Positions 5,914 to 7,191 of a stretch of DNA of 7,191 bases are shown in pieces. The DNA comes from Thermoplasmatales archaeon. GTDB lineage: Archaea; Thermoplasmatota; E2; UBA202; DSCA01. The first letter of the stretch is position 1; each line of letters opens with the position of its first letter. A program made the translations under genes and the position numbers. Under the pieces are notes generated by a model. That model was not told where the DNA came from and did not search any database. It saw only the letters and a list, made by a program, of their open reading frames with translations. The DNA is taken from positions 1 through 7,191 of the forward strand of contig DSCA01000104.1 in the NCBI GenBank assembly GCA_011049295.1, in the 5' to 3' direction.

Positions 5914-5933
5914 GTCAGACACCGTGTCAGACA
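5914..5933. repeat. Tandem GTCAGACA pair
   Basis: GTCAGACA occurs at 5914-5921 and again at 5926-5933, a 12-base period close to one DNA turn. The junction also forms the palindrome GACAC-C-GTGTC (5918-5928). The pair lies about 80-100 bases upstream of the inferred regulator transcript start, between the nuclease gene's stop and its terminator hairpin. It may be an upstream operator or part of the nuclease 3' untranslated region. Confidence 0.5.
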
Positions 5934-5978
5934 GCCGGAGATTGGCCCGGGCTATTTATGGCTTGCGCTTTTTGCCGC

Positions 5979-6653
5979 TCAGTGGCAGGTATCACCCTCC
6001 CGCTCCTCCCCCTCCCAGCGGCGCTCAAGTACCTCCTTGATGGCCCGAGCCTTCTTGCTTCCGATGCCCTCAATTTCGCACAGCTCGGTATGGGTGGCAT
6101 TGACCACCCGGCGCACAGAGCCGAAGTAATCCAGGAGGCGCCGCGCGGACACCGCGGACACGAAGGGCAGCCCCTCGATGACGTACCGCTGCTGCTCGGA
6201 AATGGAAAAAGTGGGCTTGCTGCCCCTCAGGGGAACCTCCTTCTTTTTTTTGTTCTGCTCACGGCTGGCCAGGCTGTACAGAAAGTGGGCCGTCTCCTGG
6301 ACATCGGCGCTGGTAATGACGGAAAAGCCGTAGTCGGCGATGATGGAGGACAGGGCACCGTAGACGGCCTGCTCGTGGATGTTGCGCTCAAACAACCCGT
6401 CCCCTTCGATAATCATCACGGGCTGCGGATAGGCCTCGGCCAGCCGCCGCACCTGGTCGAACAGCCGGTTGGCAACCAGAGAGTCCAGAAAATCGCCGGC
6501 CCGTTTCCGCTCCACGGCAATGCGCTCGCTCAGAATGTAGTCACCCACGGGCAGCTGCTCCTCCCGCACCTCCACGTCGCGCAGCGCCAGCAGCACGGGA
6601 ATGCCCGAGCAGCGCTCCCGGTGGTCCACCAGAATGGATATGGCATCACCCAT
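5979..6653 (-). CDS. Short XPF/ERCC4-family structure-specific endonuclease
   Basis: This 224-residue enzyme is predicted to cut branched DNA such as 3' flaps, stalled forks and splayed arms during repair. The ERCC4 nuclease domain spans about residues 5-135, with D10 in LVDHRER, D38 in VGDY and the signature ERKxxxD (E48, R49, K50, D54). A lysine-rich linker (135-138) leads to two helix-hairpin-helix units: about 158-180 (EGLPFVSAVSARRLLDYFG) and 191-210 (EIEGIGSKKARAIKEVL). There is no helicase part, so it matches the short archaeal XPF rather than full-length Hef. The C-terminus is acidic and shows no obvious PCNA-binding box. The frame runs open to an ATG at 6782, but that would overlap the 63-residue gene and add 43 low-complexity residues. 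The ATG at 6653 begins at the fold and sits about 25 bases from a TATA box. It has its own promoter and probable terminator. Confidence 0.92.
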   Translation of the reverse strand: MGDAISILVDHRERCSGIPVLLALRDVEVREEQLPVGDYILSERIAVERKRAGDFLDSLVANRLFDQVRRLAEAYPQPVMIIEGDGLFERNIHEQAVYGALSSIIADYGFSVITSADVQETAHFLYSLASREQNKKKKEVPLRGSKPTFSISEQQRYVIEGLPFVSAVSARRLLDYFGSVRRVVNATHTELCEIEGIGSKKARAIKEVLERRWEGEEREGDTCH

Positions 6654-6673
6654 GAATGCACATGGCTCGCCAC

Positions 6674-6681
6674 TTTTTAAA
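6674..6681 (-). promoter_or_regulatory. TATA box of the ERCC4 nuclease gene (leaderless mRNA)
   Basis: The minus strand reads GATTTAAAAAGTGG, with TTTAAAAA at 6674-6681. The expected start about 25 bases on coincides with the ATG at 6653, and no Shine-Dalgarno site is present, so the mRNA is probably leaderless. This supports choosing 6653 over the longer frame. Confidence 0.6.
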
Positions 6682-6705
6682 TCTACACCCGGCGGGCACC
6701 CAAAA

Positions 6706-6897
6706 TCAGGAGCGGGCATCGCCGTGGGGACGGCGGACTTCCAGGCAGTATATGTGGTGGTCGCTGGCGCGCCAGGCATCACTCATCAACTCCTGGATGA
6801 ATGGCTCGTAGTCAGGAGGCACCTGCAACTCGATGCTCTCCTTGTCCTGGGCGCTGTGCAGGTAAATCTTTTCGATTTTGATGGTGAGGGGAGACAT
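6706..6897 (-). CDS. Small protein of unknown function (63 residues)
   Basis: I do not recognise this protein. It is acidic and soluble, with no signal peptide, membrane segment or cysteine pair. The pattern suggests two N-terminal strands (TIKIEKIYLHS and SIELQV), a helix (PPDYEPFIQELMSDAWRA, 27-44) and a last strand (HHIYCLEVRR, 47-56), a compact beta-beta-alpha-beta fold. Its ATG lies 3 bases after the stop of the 75-residue gene, so the two are almost surely one operon with coupled translation; no good Shine-Dalgarno site is visible. The nuclease gene follows 52 bases later from its own promoter. Dense packing and an ordered-looking sequence support a real gene over chance. Function cannot be assigned. 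Confidence 0.65.
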   Translation of the reverse strand: MSPLTIKIEKIYLHSAQDKESIELQVPPDYEPFIQELMSDAWRASDHHIYCLEVRRPHGDARS

Positions 6898-6900
6898 GCT

Positions 6901-7128
6901 TCAGGACCCGGTCACTATTGTTTCCAGCAACTCATACAGGGCTACCTTGGTGTGCTGGTCACGTACGTCCTGCATATAGCCGGCCACCAGTTCCGCCAGC
7001 TCCTGATGCGCTTCCCGGTGACTGCCCACCATTTGGACCAAATGTTCACATGCCATGATATGCTCCCGGACACCGGCACTGATGTTGGCTGATGAATTGA
7101 GAGTAACATATAAGTATATTTGTGCCAT
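6901..7128 (-). CDS. Small helical protein of unknown function (75 residues)
   Basis: I do not recognise this protein. A short N-terminal strand (AQIYLYVTL, 2-10) is followed by mostly helical sequence to the end, including helices of about 16-34 (SAGVREHIMACEHLVQMVG), 37-56 and 60-72. It has five histidines (23, 29, 37, 41, 59) but no clear metal motif, and no signal or membrane segment. The helices may form a small bundle or dimer. It is the first gene of a two-gene unit with the 63-residue protein. The upstream minus strand is very T-rich (7140-7153), which may hold a weak TATA-like element for a leaderless start; no Shine-Dalgarno site is present. Confidence 0.65.
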   Translation of the reverse strand: MAQIYLYVTLNSSANISAGVREHIMACEHLVQMVGSHREAHQELAELVAGYMQDVRDQHTKVALYELLETIVTGS

Positions 7129-7164
7129 ATTTATGTAACAAAAAATAAAAAAAGAGGTTAAAAA

Positions 7165-7191
7165 ATGATAAAAAGTAACACTACTCTGTTC
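7165..7191 (+). CDS. Possible start of a plus-strand gene cut by the right edge
   Basis: ATG at 7165 opens nine codons (MIKSNTTLF) to the end of the window. GAGGT at 7154-7158 lies six bases before it, a good archaeal Shine-Dalgarno site. TATAAGTATA at 7109-7118, inside the start of the divergent small gene, is placed to start a transcript near 7140. Nine codons are too few to identify anything, and the A-rich setting makes chance plausible. Confidence 0.3.

Noticed and set aside
5914..5933. The tandem 8-base repeat as a CRISPR remnant or insertion-sequence end
   Set aside because: The repeats and the 4-base gap are far too short for CRISPR, and no transposase or target duplication is nearby.
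5822..6040. A 72-codon plus-strand frame across the regulator promoter region
   Set aside because: Its translation ends in a proline-rich run antisense to the nuclease C-terminus, and the region is better explained by promoter, operator and terminator signals.
5958..6680. A 240-codon plus-strand frame opposite the ERCC4 nuclease
   Set aside because: Its translation has no family features, and the opposite strand encodes the ERKxxxD nuclease and helix-hairpin-helix motifs.
6671..6683. The short T run before the nuclease gene as a terminator of the small-protein operon
   Set aside because: On the minus strand this stretch is A-rich (TTTAAAAA), not U-rich, and fits a TATA box at the right distance from 6653.
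6654..6782. A 43-residue N-terminal extension of the ERCC4 nuclease from an ATG at 6782
   Set aside because: It overlaps the 63-residue gene, crosses the nuclease's own TATA box, and adds sequence unlike the family.

Overview
The window reads as archaeal, most likely a non-halophilic euryarchaeon of the Thermoplasmatota type (for example a sediment lineage such as marine benthic group D, or a Methanomassiliicoccales relative). The lineage is inferred; the domain call rests on protein content: an Hjc Holliday junction resolvase, a short helicase-less XPF/ERCC4 nuclease, a beta-CASP RNase of CPSF type, an FtsZ2-type FtsZ, a CBS-pair/zinc-ribbon protein and a gingipain-like C25 protease. Archaeal expression signals agree with this. 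TATA/BRE boxes sit about 25 bases before the inferred transcript starts, several genes look leaderless, and Shine-Dalgarno sites appear mostly before operon-internal genes.

Left part. A CBS-domain gene on the minus strand (12-566) and a C25 protease gene on the plus strand (653-2521) diverge from one nearly symmetric TATA element (614-623). The CBS gene is followed at once by a ribosome binding site for another minus-strand gene beyond the left edge. The protease gene runs into an hjc-like gene after only 5 bases. A beta-CASP RNase gene follows with its own TATA box (3064-3071), which predicts a leaderless mRNA.

Right part. All complete genes from 7128 down to 4386 lie on the minus strand: two small unknown proteins (75 and 63 residues) in tandem, a leaderless ERCC4/XPF nuclease gene, then a ribbon-helix-helix regulator gene directly before ftsZ. 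That pair matches the cdrS-ftsZ2 arrangement known from haloarchaea, where the regulator controls cell division. The ftsZ gene meets the RNase gene tail to tail across a 63-base gap holding two U-tract terminators. A possible divergent plus-strand gene begins at 7165 and runs off the right edge.

The most notable signal lies around the regulator-ftsZ pair. The 8-mer GTCAGACA, with the symmetric core GTC-A-GAC, occurs four times within about 525 bases: a tandem pair 12 bases apart upstream, one inside the perfect palindrome TTTGTC-A-GACAAA at the expected transcript start of the regulator, and one on the opposite strand just inside ftsZ. I propose these as operator sites of the regulator. I found no CRISPR array, tRNA, rRNA or insertion sequence. 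Apart from this possible cell-division control module the genes belong to known families, and I see no clear new defence or mobile system.
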